DNA of 64,000 bases from contig NZ_JAUOQH010000005.1 in NCBI RefSeq assembly GCF_030547075.1, positions 186,001 to 250,000 on the forward strand. Direction: 5' to 3'. Under the pieces are notes generated by a model. It saw only the letters and a program-made list of their open reading frames with translations, did not search any database and was not told the origin of the DNA. Origin of the DNA: Alteromonas sp. 1_MG-2023 (GTDB taxonomy: Bacteria; Pseudomonadota; Gammaproteobacteria; Enterobacterales; Alteromonadaceae). Positions 49,365 through 57,851 of this stretch are shown one piece after another; position 1 is the stretch's first letter; every line of letters starts with the position of its first letter. A program made the position numbers and the translations under genes.

Positions 49365-50063
49365 CTAAGGCACCCAGCGTTCGCCACAAACTCCATGCTT
49401 GGTATAAATGCGGTAAGGGCTGTTTGTGTCGTGAATATTTCCACGCAAGGCTTTGTTGTGATCTACTTTAATAAAAGGCGTATCCGACGCGCTGCCTTGG
49501 CTATCTAATAAATAGTAGTGCGACGTGTATTCAGACAAGTACATTTTGTCCACTTGGGCCACATCGGTAAGACGTACTCGGGTAACGGCTTTAAAACGAG
49601 CGGCTGGATTGGTTACCGACAGCAGTTTTTTATAAAAGTAGCCTTTGTCGGCCTGGTGCTGAGAAAATCCGTTCAGCACATTTATAAGTTCTTTTAAGCC
49701 TATCGCTTCTCGCTGAAGCATAAAGTCGTGTTGGGTGTACTTTGCATTATCTGTAACTAGGCCTGCGGTATACGCTTGCTCTTGTTCTAAGCTGGTCAGG
49801 TAGTCTTGGCCTTCCTCGTTGTAATTATTCAGTGCCGCGGTATTGACGGTAATCATATAATCGCTAATACCGGCGGGCAGCACTTCAAATAGCAACACAT
49901 CAGGGGTAACTACGCCGCGCTCTTCAGGCGCTTGCGGGCCTTTCGGAATGCATTTGTCAGAGATGAAATAATAATATTGGCCTGCGCTCATCGCGAACAC
50001 AGTGGGGTGATGTACAAACATCCCCGCCAATAAAACCGAAGAATAAAGAAGCCACTTACTCAT
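49365..50063 (-). CDS. Exported hypothetical protein
   Basis: 232 residues from ATG 50063 (GGA upstream; the frame is open 12 codons further to a TTG). A signal peptide (about 1-24) leads into MSAGQYYYFISDKCIPKGPQAPEERG. The rest is mixed, with Tyr-rich stretches and one C-terminal cysteine that could pair with the N-terminal one (DKC...GVCGERWVP). No family recognised. Confidence 0.6.
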   Translation of the reverse strand: MSKWLLYSSVLLAGMFVHHPTVFAMSAGQYYYFISDKCIPKGPQAPEERGVVTPDVLLFEVLPAGISDYMITVNTAALNNYNEEGQDYLTSLEQEQAYTAGLVTDNAKYTQHDFMLQREAIGLKELINVLNGFSQHQADKGYFYKKLLSVTNPAARFKAVTRVRLTDVAQVDKMYLSEYTSHYYLLDSQGSASDTPFIKVDHNKALRGNIHDTNSPYRIYTKHGVCGERWVP

Positions 50064-50209
50064 AACATACGTCCGCGATATGGGAATTTGTAGATGCAAA
50101 CCCCAAACTACTAAGAGTGATGGTGGGCAGTATAACCTTTGTGCCTGCGAGTGCTAATACTTACTGGCTTATAAAGTGGCTTTGCATTAATTAGGTAAGA
50201 CTTTATCGC

Positions 50210-50383
50210 TTAAGCATTCTTCTCAATAGTTTGTATCTCTTTCCATAAGGTTTCCGACGCTTCAGTTAGTTGCGCATAACTTTTCATATCACCGTTGCGC
50301 TGAGCATGCATGGCTTTTTCTAGTAAGGTATCGTACTGCTTTCGCATCTTCTTAGTCGGGCTGGATTTGAACATTCCGAACAT
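50210..50383 (-). CDS. DUF6435-type small protein
   Basis: 57 residues from ATG 50383 (AGAGG upstream); the frame is open 20 codons further. The form MFGMFKSSPTKKMRKQYDTL followed by EKAMHAQRNGDMKSYAQLTEASETLWKEI is the small Lacal_2735/DUF6435 type: a short Phe/Lys-rich head and a helical hairpin. Function unknown. Single gene. Confidence 0.75.
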   Translation of the reverse strand: MFGMFKSSPTKKMRKQYDTLLEKAMHAQRNGDMKSYAQLTEASETLWKEIQTIEKNA

Positions 50384-50443
50384 ATTAAAAACCTCTTTAT
50401 ATTTACTAGCCATATATACACTAGCAGACTGATCCGTGTTCAC

Positions 50444-50814
50444 CCACTTAGGTTTAAATTATTGTAATATTCCCCATAAATGGTTTGGTATTAATGTATT
50501 ACAATTCACAGTATTAATACTTTTCCGTTTCGTTATTTACCACTCTGTGCCAACTCCATATAAATTAAAGTTATGAGTCGTATCTAAATGGTACTAGTTA
50601 AGCATGTTAATTTGACGTAAATTCGGTTGCTGAGTGATAAAGCGAGTGGCTTTTAAACTTACTTTTAATGAGAAATTTTAACGTACTTAGGGAAAGTTTT
50701 TAGACCGGATATAGATTTGATTCCCTGACGGTATGTTAAGCATAAGTAAATAAAATGGCTTGTTTATCTAGAAAGAATGTCATTCTCGGTGAGCCAGAAA
50801 GTGAGGAGAAGCGT
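50444..50814. promoter_or_regulatory. pntA upstream region with AT-rich dyads
   Basis: Contains the inverted repeat ATTGTAATA (50461-50469) with TATTACAAT (50497-50505), and the palindrome GTATTAATAC (50511-50520), all within 60 bases of the DUF6435 gene start. They resemble operator dyads but match no regulator I know. The remaining 290 bases to pntA hold no other clear signal. Confidence 0.35.
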
Positions 50815-51972
50815 GTGAAAATCATAGTATTAAATGAATCGAAAATACCGATGCCACTATCAAATGTGGAGAAGCGCTGTGCAGTAACCCCATCAAGCGT
50901 GCAACGCTTAGTGAAAAAAGGTGCTGAGCTTCATATTGAAAGTGGTGCAGGTTTGTTAGCAGGGTATGCTGATAAAGAATATGTAGATGTGGGTGCAGTT
51001 ATTATTGATGATGTGAATAGTGCATTATCAACTGCCGATATGTTGGTTAGCGTGAATAAACCTGTTGAGTCTCAATTGTCGGTGATGAAAAAAGGGGCCA
51101 TCGTGGTTGGCCATCTTGACCCTTTCTTTGAGCAACCGCTGGTTGAGTCAATAGCAAGCAAAGGGTTAACCGCAATTTCGGTTGAAATGATCCCCCGTTC
51201 TTCCCGTGCCCAAAAAATGGATGCACTCAGTTCACAAGCCAGCCTTGCAGGCTATGTAATGGTGATGCAAGCAGCGAATTATCTGCCTTCTATATTACCT
51301 ATGATGATGACGCCGTCGGGCACGATAAAGCCAGCTAAGGTCTTTATTATTGGTGCTGGTGTTGCTGGACTTCAAGCCATAGCTACGGCAAAACGCTTAG
51401 GCGCAAATGTGTTGGCTTACGACACTCGCCCAGTGGTGGCAGAGCAAGTGGAATCTTTGGGCGGCAAGTTCCTTAAAATCGATATTGGTGAAACTGGCCA
51501 AACAAAAGATGGCTATGCCAAAGAACTCACCGATGAACAAAAAGCGAAGCAGCAAGAAGCGCAGCGCGATGCTATTGCTGACTCCGATATTGTTATTACC
51601 ACAGCACAGCTATTCGGTCGCAAACCTCCGGTATTAATTAGCAAAGATACCTTGGCACTCATGAAGCCTGGCAGCGTGGTGGTAGACATGGCTGCTCAAT
51701 CGGGCGGAAACGTTGAAGGCTCTGTGGCAGGCGAAGTTGCCCAAGTTAATGGCGTAACGGTTATAGGTACTGGCAACTGGAGCCAAGCGGTAGCGCGAGC
51801 GGCTACCGACATGTACGCCAATAATATTTATAACTTGGTAGATGAGTTCTATGACAGTGAAACCAATACCTTTGGTTTGAATCTTGAGGACGATATTTTA
51901 AGTGGTTGTGTGATTGCGCACGACGGTGCTATTACCAACGACATGCTAACCAACGCCTACAAAGGAGCGTAA
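50815..51972 (+). CDS. pntA: NAD(P) transhydrogenase subunit alpha, part 1 (PntAA)
   Basis: 385 residues from GTG 50815, chosen because GAGGAG lies six bases upstream; the frame is open 20 codons further. It is domain I, the NAD(H)-binding part, of the proton-translocating transhydrogenase that makes NADPH. Marks: IVLNESKIPMPLSNVEKRCAVTP, VKKGAELHIESGAG, VFIIGAGVAGLQAIATAKRLGA and YDTRPVVAEQVESLGG. As in many bacteria the alpha subunit is split: the membrane part is the next gene. Confidence 0.93.
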   Translation: MKIIVLNESKIPMPLSNVEKRCAVTPSSVQRLVKKGAELHIESGAGLLAGYADKEYVDVGAVIIDDVNSALSTADMLVSVNKPVESQLSVMKKGAIVVGHLDPFFEQPLVESIASKGLTAISVEMIPRSSRAQKMDALSSQASLAGYVMVMQAANYLPSILPMMMTPSGTIKPAKVFIIGAGVAGLQAIATAKRLGANVLAYDTRPVVAEQVESLGGKFLKIDIGETGQTKDGYAKELTDEQKAKQQEAQRDAIADSDIVITTAQLFGRKPPVLISKDTLALMKPGSVVVDMAAQSGGNVEGSVAGEVAQVNGVTVIGTGNWSQAVARAATDMYANNIYNLVDEFYDSETNTFGLNLEDDILSGCVIAHDGAITNDMLTNAYKGA

Positions 51973-51974
51973 TT

Positions 51975-52259
51975 ATGGAAATTATCTATTTACTATTTAT
52001 TGTGCTGCTTGCGGGATTTCTCGGGTTTGAGTTAATTCGCAAAGTACCCGCTACCTTGCACACGCCGTTAATGTCGGGTTCTAACGCAATATCAGGCATA
52101 ACGCTGGTAGGCGCATTAGCAGCTTCTGGTGGCGACAACAACGTGCTTACCACAGTACTAGGCACTGCCGCAGTGGCACTGGCTAGCATTAACGTTGTAG
52201 GTGGTTACTTGGTAACCGATCGCATGCTTAGCATGTTCAAAAAGAAAGATAAAAAATAA
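51975..52259 (+). CDS. NAD(P) transhydrogenase subunit alpha, part 2 (PntAB)
   Basis: 94 residues from ATG 51975 with AAAGGAG upstream. Three membrane helices and the block RKVPATLHTPLMSGSNAISGI, the hallmark of the membrane part of the alpha subunit. It starts two bases after the pntA stop and the next gene starts six bases after its stop, so the three subunits form one operon. In E. coli the two alpha parts are fused. Confidence 0.95.
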   Translation: MEIIYLLFIVLLAGFLGFELIRKVPATLHTPLMSGSNAISGITLVGALAASGGDNNVLTTVLGTAAVALASINVVGGYLVTDRMLSMFKKKDKK

Positions 52260-52264
52260 GGAGT

Positions 52265-53659
52265 ATGCAAGTGAATGATATCGAAACCATAATCAATCTT
52301 GCGTACGTTGTCGCAGCAGCGTTATTTATACTTGGCTTAAAATTACTTAGTCACCCCGATTCAGCAAAGCGAGGCAACTTTATCTCTGCTGTGGGCATGT
52401 TAATCGCCGTTGTAGTGACCTTGCTCGATCAACAAATTATTACTTATCAATGGATAGTGTTAGGCGTTGTTATAGGTGGTGCGTTTGGGGCATGGAAAGC
52501 TAAGTCGGTTGAAATGACTGCTATGCCAGAAATGGTATCGCTGTTTAACGGCTTTGGTGGTGCGGCTTCATTACTACTTGGTTGGGCTACCCTGTCTGGC
52601 ATGAGTATGGTTGCGCTTCAAACCGCTACCGCGTTTACCTACATTACTTTGTTTTTCACTATCTTGGTGGGGGGCGTCACCTTCTCTGGCTCAGTGGTAG
52701 CATGGGGCAAGTTGTCTGGAAAAATGTCGTCTAAAGCGGTTATTTTTACCGGCCTTCGTGAACTTAGTGTTCTACATTTAATTGCCATGGTAGTAGTGGG
52801 CTACTTTTTTGCGACCGACCCTCAAAACACCCTATGGTTATATTGCGCGATAGCATTAGCACTAAGCTTTGGTTTGTGGGCAACTATCTCAATTGGTGGT
52901 GCCGATATGCCTGTGGTTATTGCCTTACTGAACAGTTATTCAGGGGTGGCGGCTACAGCGGCAGGTTTAGCAACCGGCAACACAATTCTTATCGTTACTG
53001 GTCTACTGGTTGGTGCTTCAGGGCTTATTCTCACTAACATTATGTGTAAGGCGATGAATCGTTCGCTAATGAACGTGCTTTTATCTGGGTTTTCAAAACC
53101 TGTGGAAGCGGGTGAGAAAATTGAGGGCGAAATCAAAATTTTGTCTGCACAAGATGCATTCTACGTACTTGAAGCGGCCCAATCGGTATTGGTTGTGCCA
53201 GGTTACGGCATGGCGGTAGCGCAAGCACAGCATGCAGTACGTGAAATGCAGTCGTTGTTGGAAGAGAATGGCTGTACGGTAGACTACGCTATTCACGCAG
53301 TAGCAGGGCGTATGCCTGGTCACATGAATGTACTGTTAGCAGAAGCTGATGTTCCGTATGACCAACTGTATGAGATGGATGATGTGAACCCGCGTATGGA
53401 AAATTACGACGTGGTTATCGTTATTGGTGCGAATGACGTGGTTAACCCTGCGGCTAAAGAGATGAAAGGTAGCCCTATTTACGGCATGCCGGTTATTGAA
53501 GCGTATCGTGCCAAAACCGTATTCGTACTTAAACGTTCTGCAAATGCTGGTTTTGCTGGGGTAGATAACCCACTTTTCTTCAAAGACAATACCCGTATGG
53601 TATTGGGTGATGCAAAAGAAACCATTAATAGCATCGTTAGAGAGTTTGGCGACGATTAA
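52265..53659 (+). CDS. pntB: NAD(P) transhydrogenase subunit beta PntB
   Basis: 464 residues, ATG with AAGGAG upstream. N-terminal membrane helices, then the NADP(H)-binding domain III with VVPGYGMAVAQAQHAVREM, AVAGRMPGHMNVLLAEADVPY, VVIVIGANDVVNPAA and GSPIYGMPVIEAY. Completes the proton-pumping transhydrogenase with PntAA and PntAB. Confidence 0.98.
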   Translation: MQVNDIETIINLAYVVAAALFILGLKLLSHPDSAKRGNFISAVGMLIAVVVTLLDQQIITYQWIVLGVVIGGAFGAWKAKSVEMTAMPEMVSLFNGFGGAASLLLGWATLSGMSMVALQTATAFTYITLFFTILVGGVTFSGSVVAWGKLSGKMSSKAVIFTGLRELSVLHLIAMVVVGYFFATDPQNTLWLYCAIALALSFGLWATISIGGADMPVVIALLNSYSGVAATAAGLATGNTILIVTGLLVGASGLILTNIMCKAMNRSLMNVLLSGFSKPVEAGEKIEGEIKILSAQDAFYVLEAAQSVLVVPGYGMAVAQAQHAVREMQSLLEENGCTVDYAIHAVAGRMPGHMNVLLAEADVPYDQLYEMDDVNPRMENYDVVIVIGANDVVNPAAKEMKGSPIYGMPVIEAYRAKTVFVLKRSANAGFAGVDNPLFFKDNTRMVLGDAKETINSIVREFGDD

Positions 53660-53673
53660 GGTATATTATATTA

Positions 53674-53704
53674 GTAGCAGGTATGAAAATACCTGCTGCT
53701 TTTC
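53674..53704 (+). terminator. Terminator of the pnt operon
   Basis: AGCAGGTAT (53676-53684) and ATACCTGCT (53689-53697) pair around GAAA, with CTTTT following. It lies 17 bases after the pntB stop. Confidence 0.85.
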
Positions 53705-53902
53705 CTGAGCTTTATCATCCTCCCTATCATCAACTTTCTGATTTAATTCTCATTTTCAATTTCTTGCCAGTTATTTTCCTGCCACTCACGGTTTTTTACG
53801 TATAAAAAAGGTGAGACATTTCTTGTACAACCACAATAATCACCTTTACCATTGCCCCTGCTGCTTTGATTGAGTTTTTTAATAGGGGATGTAGTTAGTT
53901 AA

Positions 53903-54358
53903 ATGTCGAATAAGCATTATCAAATTGAGGTGTTCAAAGATGTTATCTTGGTCACTTTGCGCGGTGACTGGGACATGAATACCAATATTCAGTACTTAGC
54001 ATTTTTTGCAGACACGCTGAAGTCTCGACGGGGCAAAGCCTTTCATGTTCTTGTGGATATGCGTACGTGGAAAGTACCTGATTCAGTGTCTTTTGCGAAA
54101 ATGAAAGCGCCCATACAATTAGATAGGCGCAATCAACTTAGTGAAACATGGCTTGAAGATGGCGAAACGGTAGCCGACCACATAGCCAACAAATTCTTTA
54201 ATGAGCAAAACTTTACCTTGCAACGTACGAAAGACATCGAGTCATTTATGCAACAAGTTGATTCGATGTTTGGTGCTAAAACAAAGGCTCATATTTTTGA
54301 TTGGCAGGCAGCTCATGCCGTCGATAAAGAAAATTTGTCCGACGATAAACAATTTTAG
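53903..54358 (+). CDS. Hypothetical protein with a STAS-like beginning
   Basis: 151 residues, cytoplasmic. The first half alternates strands and helices (VILVTLRGDWDMNT; FHVLVDMRTWKVPD), like SpoIIAA/STAS-fold proteins; the second half is helical and charged. I do not recognise the family; the fold guess is inference. It stands alone between the pnt terminator and speA. Confidence 0.6.
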   Translation: MSNKHYQIEVFKDVILVTLRGDWDMNTNIQYLAFFADTLKSRRGKAFHVLVDMRTWKVPDSVSFAKMKAPIQLDRRNQLSETWLEDGETVADHIANKFFNEQNFTLQRTKDIESFMQQVDSMFGAKTKAHIFDWQAAHAVDKENLSDDKQF

Positions 54359-54474
54359 TCGAAACAATCGATATTTTACGTAGCACCACACTATACGTTG
54401 TCTATAATACCGCCCTATTTCGTATTAATTACTGAACACTTGCGTTCGGCATAGTTTTTTAAAAGGTGACTACA

Positions 54475-56385
54475 TTGTCAGATTGGAGCATTGAAGAAGC
54501 AGAGCGCGTCTACGGCGTGTCTCAATGGGGTGGCGGCTATTTTCAAGTTGGTGAAAATGGTAACGTGCATGTTACTCCAGTTCCTGATGATCCCAGTATT
54601 CGCATCGATTTTAAATCGGTTGTTGAAGAGATTCGAAAAGAAGGGGTTCAATTCCCTGTAGTGGTGCGTTTTCACGATATTCTGCGCTCTCAGGTTGCTA
54701 GTCTGAACAAAGCATTTCGCAGCGCTATTGAAGAAGCTGAATACAAAGGCCTTTACCAAGGAGTATATCCGGTAAAAGTAAACCAGATGCGCGAAGTGGT
54801 TGAAGAAATTGTAGAGGCAGGTGCACCTTTTAATTACGGTTTAGAAGCGGGCTCAAAAGCTGAGTTGCTTACCGTACTTGCAATGAATACTAATGAAGAT
54901 TCTCTAACTATCTTAAACGGCTACAAAGACGACGAGTTTATGCGCCTAGCATTGTTAGGTAGAAAGCTTGGTCGCAAAATTGTTGTAGTAGTAGAAAAGT
55001 ACAGTGAACTACTGCTGTTGGTTAAAGTATCGAAAGAGCTAAAAATAGACCCTATCATTGGCGTGCGCGCTAAAATGACGGTGAAAGGCCGTGGTAAATG
55101 GGAAAGCTCGGGTGGCGAACGCGCCAAATTTGGGCTTACCATTACCGAAATTATTAAAACTGCCCGTTACCTTGAAGAGCAAGGTATGTCGCACTGTCTG
55201 AAATTGTTGCACTTCCACATTGGTAGCCAACTTACCGATATTCGTGCAGTAAAAGAGGCCATGACAGAAGGCGCACGTATTTATGCCGACTTACATAAAA
55301 TGGGCTTCCCACTAGATTATGTTGATGTAGGTGGCGGCTTAGGTATCGATTACGACGGGAGTAATTCTACCAACGAGTCTTCACGCAACTACAGCATGCA
55401 AGAGTACGTAGCTGATGTGGTTTACGGCATGAAAGAAATGTGTGACCTAGAAGGCGTACCGCACCCTAATTTAGTGAGTGAAAGTGGTCGCGCCATCACC
55501 GCACATCACAGTTGTGTAGTGACAGAAATCGTCGGTGAAATTAAGTCGAATGCTGCGCAAATCGATACCTCAGAAAGTGAAAACGAACATGTATTTTTGA
55601 AAAATATGCGCGAGTTATCTGAAGATTTTGAAAGCCAAACGAATATGCACGAAGTGTATAACGATGCATCGCAATACAAAGAACAAGCACTAGGCGCCTT
55701 TAAATTGCGTGTATTGTCGTTAGAAGAGTTGGCAAAAATTGAAACCCTTTACTGGGATATCATGGCGCGTTTGCAAGTGTGGTATCGCAAAGAAGAATAC
55801 GTACCGGAAGAGCTGCAAGAATTAGATTACAGCTTGTCGTCGCAGTACTTATGTAATTTTTCGGTATTTCAATCGGCTGCGGATACATGGGCCATCGACC
55901 AATTGCTGCCAGTAGTGCCACTTACGCGCATGAACGAAAAGCCTACAGTTAACTGTTCATTGGTTGATATTACCTGTGACAGTGACGGAAAAATTGATCA
56001 GTTTTCAATTGGCCGTGAAATTACCGATGTACTGCCAATGCACCCGCTTAAGAAAGATGAGCCTTATTATATTGGCTTGTTCTTAACCGGAGCATATCAA
56101 GATGTAATGGGTGACATGCACAACTTGTTTGGTCGTTTGAACGAAGTGCATATCTTTAGCTACGATGACGATCCAGAAGATTTTTACATTGAAGAAGTGG
56201 TGAAAGGTTCTTCTGTAGAAGATGTTCTGAACATTATGCAGTACAACCCACGTGCTATGGCATCTGATGTGAAACGTCTTATCGATAGACAAGTGTCGGG
56301 TGGAAAGATTAACCCGAAAGAAGGGGTTCGCTGGACCGATTTTTACGAAAATTGCTTAAGCGGTTATACCTACTTAAAGCCGTAA
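54475..56385 (+). CDS. speA: Biosynthetic arginine decarboxylase SpeA
   Basis: 636 residues from TTG 54475, chosen because AAGGTGA lies five bases upstream; a GTG at 54466 overlaps that ribosome site. PLP enzyme converting arginine to agmatine, the first step of the agmatine route to putrescine. Marks: WGGGYFQV, YQGVYPVKVNQMREVV (PLP lysine), HFHIGSQLTDI, VDVGGGLGIDYDG and SGRAITAHHSC. No agmatinase gene is adjacent. Length is the family norm. Confidence 0.95.
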   Translation: MSDWSIEEAERVYGVSQWGGGYFQVGENGNVHVTPVPDDPSIRIDFKSVVEEIRKEGVQFPVVVRFHDILRSQVASLNKAFRSAIEEAEYKGLYQGVYPVKVNQMREVVEEIVEAGAPFNYGLEAGSKAELLTVLAMNTNEDSLTILNGYKDDEFMRLALLGRKLGRKIVVVVEKYSELLLLVKVSKELKIDPIIGVRAKMTVKGRGKWESSGGERAKFGLTITEIIKTARYLEEQGMSHCLKLLHFHIGSQLTDIRAVKEAMTEGARIYADLHKMGFPLDYVDVGGGLGIDYDGSNSTNESSRNYSMQEYVADVVYGMKEMCDLEGVPHPNLVSESGRAITAHHSCVVTEIVGEIKSNAAQIDTSESENEHVFLKNMRELSEDFESQTNMHEVYNDASQYKEQALGAFKLRVLSLEELAKIETLYWDIMARLQVWYRKEEYVPEELQELDYSLSSQYLCNFSVFQSAADTWAIDQLLPVVPLTRMNEKPTVNCSLVDITCDSDGKIDQFSIGREITDVLPMHPLKKDEPYYIGLFLTGAYQDVMGDMHNLFGRLNEVHIFSYDDDPEDFYIEEVVKGSSVEDVLNIMQYNPRAMASDVKRLIDRQVSGGKINPKEGVRWTDFYENCLSGYTYLKP

Positions 56386-56400
56386 GCTAAGAAGACAAAG

Positions 56401-56446
56401 CTGACGTTAATAACCAGTAATATGAAGAACTCGTTATTAGCGTCAG
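56401..56446. terminator. Bidirectional terminator, speA / beta-lactamase-like gene
   Basis: CTGACGTTAATAAC (56401-56414) pairs with GTTATTAGCGTCAG (56433-56446) over 14 positions with one G-T, around an 18-base loop, followed by CTACTTTTT. It fills the gap between the convergent genes. Confidence 0.65.
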
Positions 56447-56447
56447 T

Positions 56448-57596
56448 CTACTTTTTAGCATCAGCCTGCTTAAAATAACGCTTCCAAAACTCAGCTGTAG
56501 TGGAATTAATCATATTCGATTCGGCATTCATCAGCATCACATATCCGGTTTTATAATCCGGCGCAAAAGCCACATCGGCACGATACCCTTTTACCCAGCC
56601 ACCGTGATAATTAATGCGTTTGCCGTCAAAGTCATAAACGCGCCAGCCTAGCCCATAATGGGCATCTTTTAACATGCCCCGCCAGCCTCTACGCCTTGTT
56701 TCACGCTGAGTTTTAACCCGGGGTGTGGTCACCTCTTTAATCATTTCTGGCGAGATCACCGTAGGGAATTCACCAAGTAAGGCCTGCAAGTAAATAGTCA
56801 TGTCAGTAATGCTAGCGTTCACCCCTGCTGCGGGAGAAAATCGGTAGTAGTTACTTTCTACCGCGCCTTCCCGCCATTTGTCTCTCGCTATCGCAATATG
56901 TGGGTGTGCCCATGACGCAGAGGCTAGCAGCCCGCCTTTTCCTACACTGGCGGTATTCATACCCAGTGGGGTGAATAGTTGCGTTTGCACTTCGCGAGAA
57001 TAAGAGGTGTAGTTATTGGTAAGGTAATATTCCAGCGCTCCAAAAAGCGCATTTTGATAGGTGTAGCATTCACCCGGTGTGCACAAAGGCGCTAACTCAC
57101 TGAGTGAAGTTAATACTCGCTGCAGCGAATAATCTGCTTCAATTAAGTTGTCGTAGGCATTTGGCATAAAGCCACTAGATTGCCCCACAATATGCTGAAG
57201 TTGTAAGGTTTCCATTCCCTCTACATCAAACGGAATGTCCGGTAATAGGGTTGAGATGGGAGTGTCCCAACGAAGACGTTGTTGCTCAACCAGCTTGGCT
57301 GAAAGTAATGCTGTGAAGGTCTTTGATACCGATGCTAAGCGAAAAACCGTGTCTTCGGTAATGCGCGTTCCACCTTTATGTGTTCTGCCATAAACATATA
57401 CTTGTGGTGCTTTACCTTGTTCGTAATACACAAAGGTGTAGCCTGGAACGTTGTATTTTTCGGCTTGGCGCTGCACATAGTTTGCGTATTCAGAAAGCCA
57501 GGTGGCACTTAATGCGGGAAAAGTCACGGCAAGCGTGACAAAGAACAGGCTAATTCTAATCAGGCGCGGTACTAGATTGCGCGTGGTTTGCAACAT
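56448..57596 (-). CDS. Class C beta-lactamase-related serine hydrolase
   Basis: 382 residues from ATG 57596 (open 14 codons further to a GTG). A signal peptide (about 7-30) is followed by a penicillin-binding-type domain: the S-x-x-K motif in LASVSKTFTALL, the Y-x-N motif in YTYQNALFG and HGG in NYHGGWVKGYRA. All three motifs are intact. Such proteins include esterases, peptidases and class C beta-lactamases; resistance cannot be inferred. Convergent with speA. Confidence 0.85.
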   Translation of the reverse strand: MLQTTRNLVPRLIRISLFFVTLAVTFPALSATWLSEYANYVQRQAEKYNVPGYTFVYYEQGKAPQVYVYGRTHKGGTRITEDTVFRLASVSKTFTALLSAKLVEQQRLRWDTPISTLLPDIPFDVEGMETLQLQHIVGQSSGFMPNAYDNLIEADYSLQRVLTSLSELAPLCTPGECYTYQNALFGALEYYLTNNYTSYSREVQTQLFTPLGMNTASVGKGGLLASASWAHPHIAIARDKWREGAVESNYYRFSPAAGVNASITDMTIYLQALLGEFPTVISPEMIKEVTTPRVKTQRETRRRGWRGMLKDAHYGLGWRVYDFDGKRINYHGGWVKGYRADVAFAPDYKTGYVMLMNAESNMINSTTAEFWKRYFKQADAKK

Positions 57597-57851
57597 GAAT
57601 TGGGCTCTTTGTGGGCGCACCCCAAAGGTGGCAGGCACTATTATTTTTAGGTCATTATGCGGTTGCTGGTGCCGATTATCAACTTAAGTAGTATTTTACT
57701 GTCAGTTCCGATTTTGTCGCACCTATGTAGAAGTAACGCGATACAATTAATATATAGACGCGTACAGCCCAGCATGACAATGCATGACAGAGAAGCTTTA
57801 TACGGCAGGCATCAGCCTGACAAATAATGTGGAAACAGACCCGAGCCTAAC

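Noticed and set aside
56448..57596. Antibiotic-resistance beta-lactamase
   Set aside because: The motifs are shared by esterases and peptidases of the same fold, and nothing in the context points to resistance.
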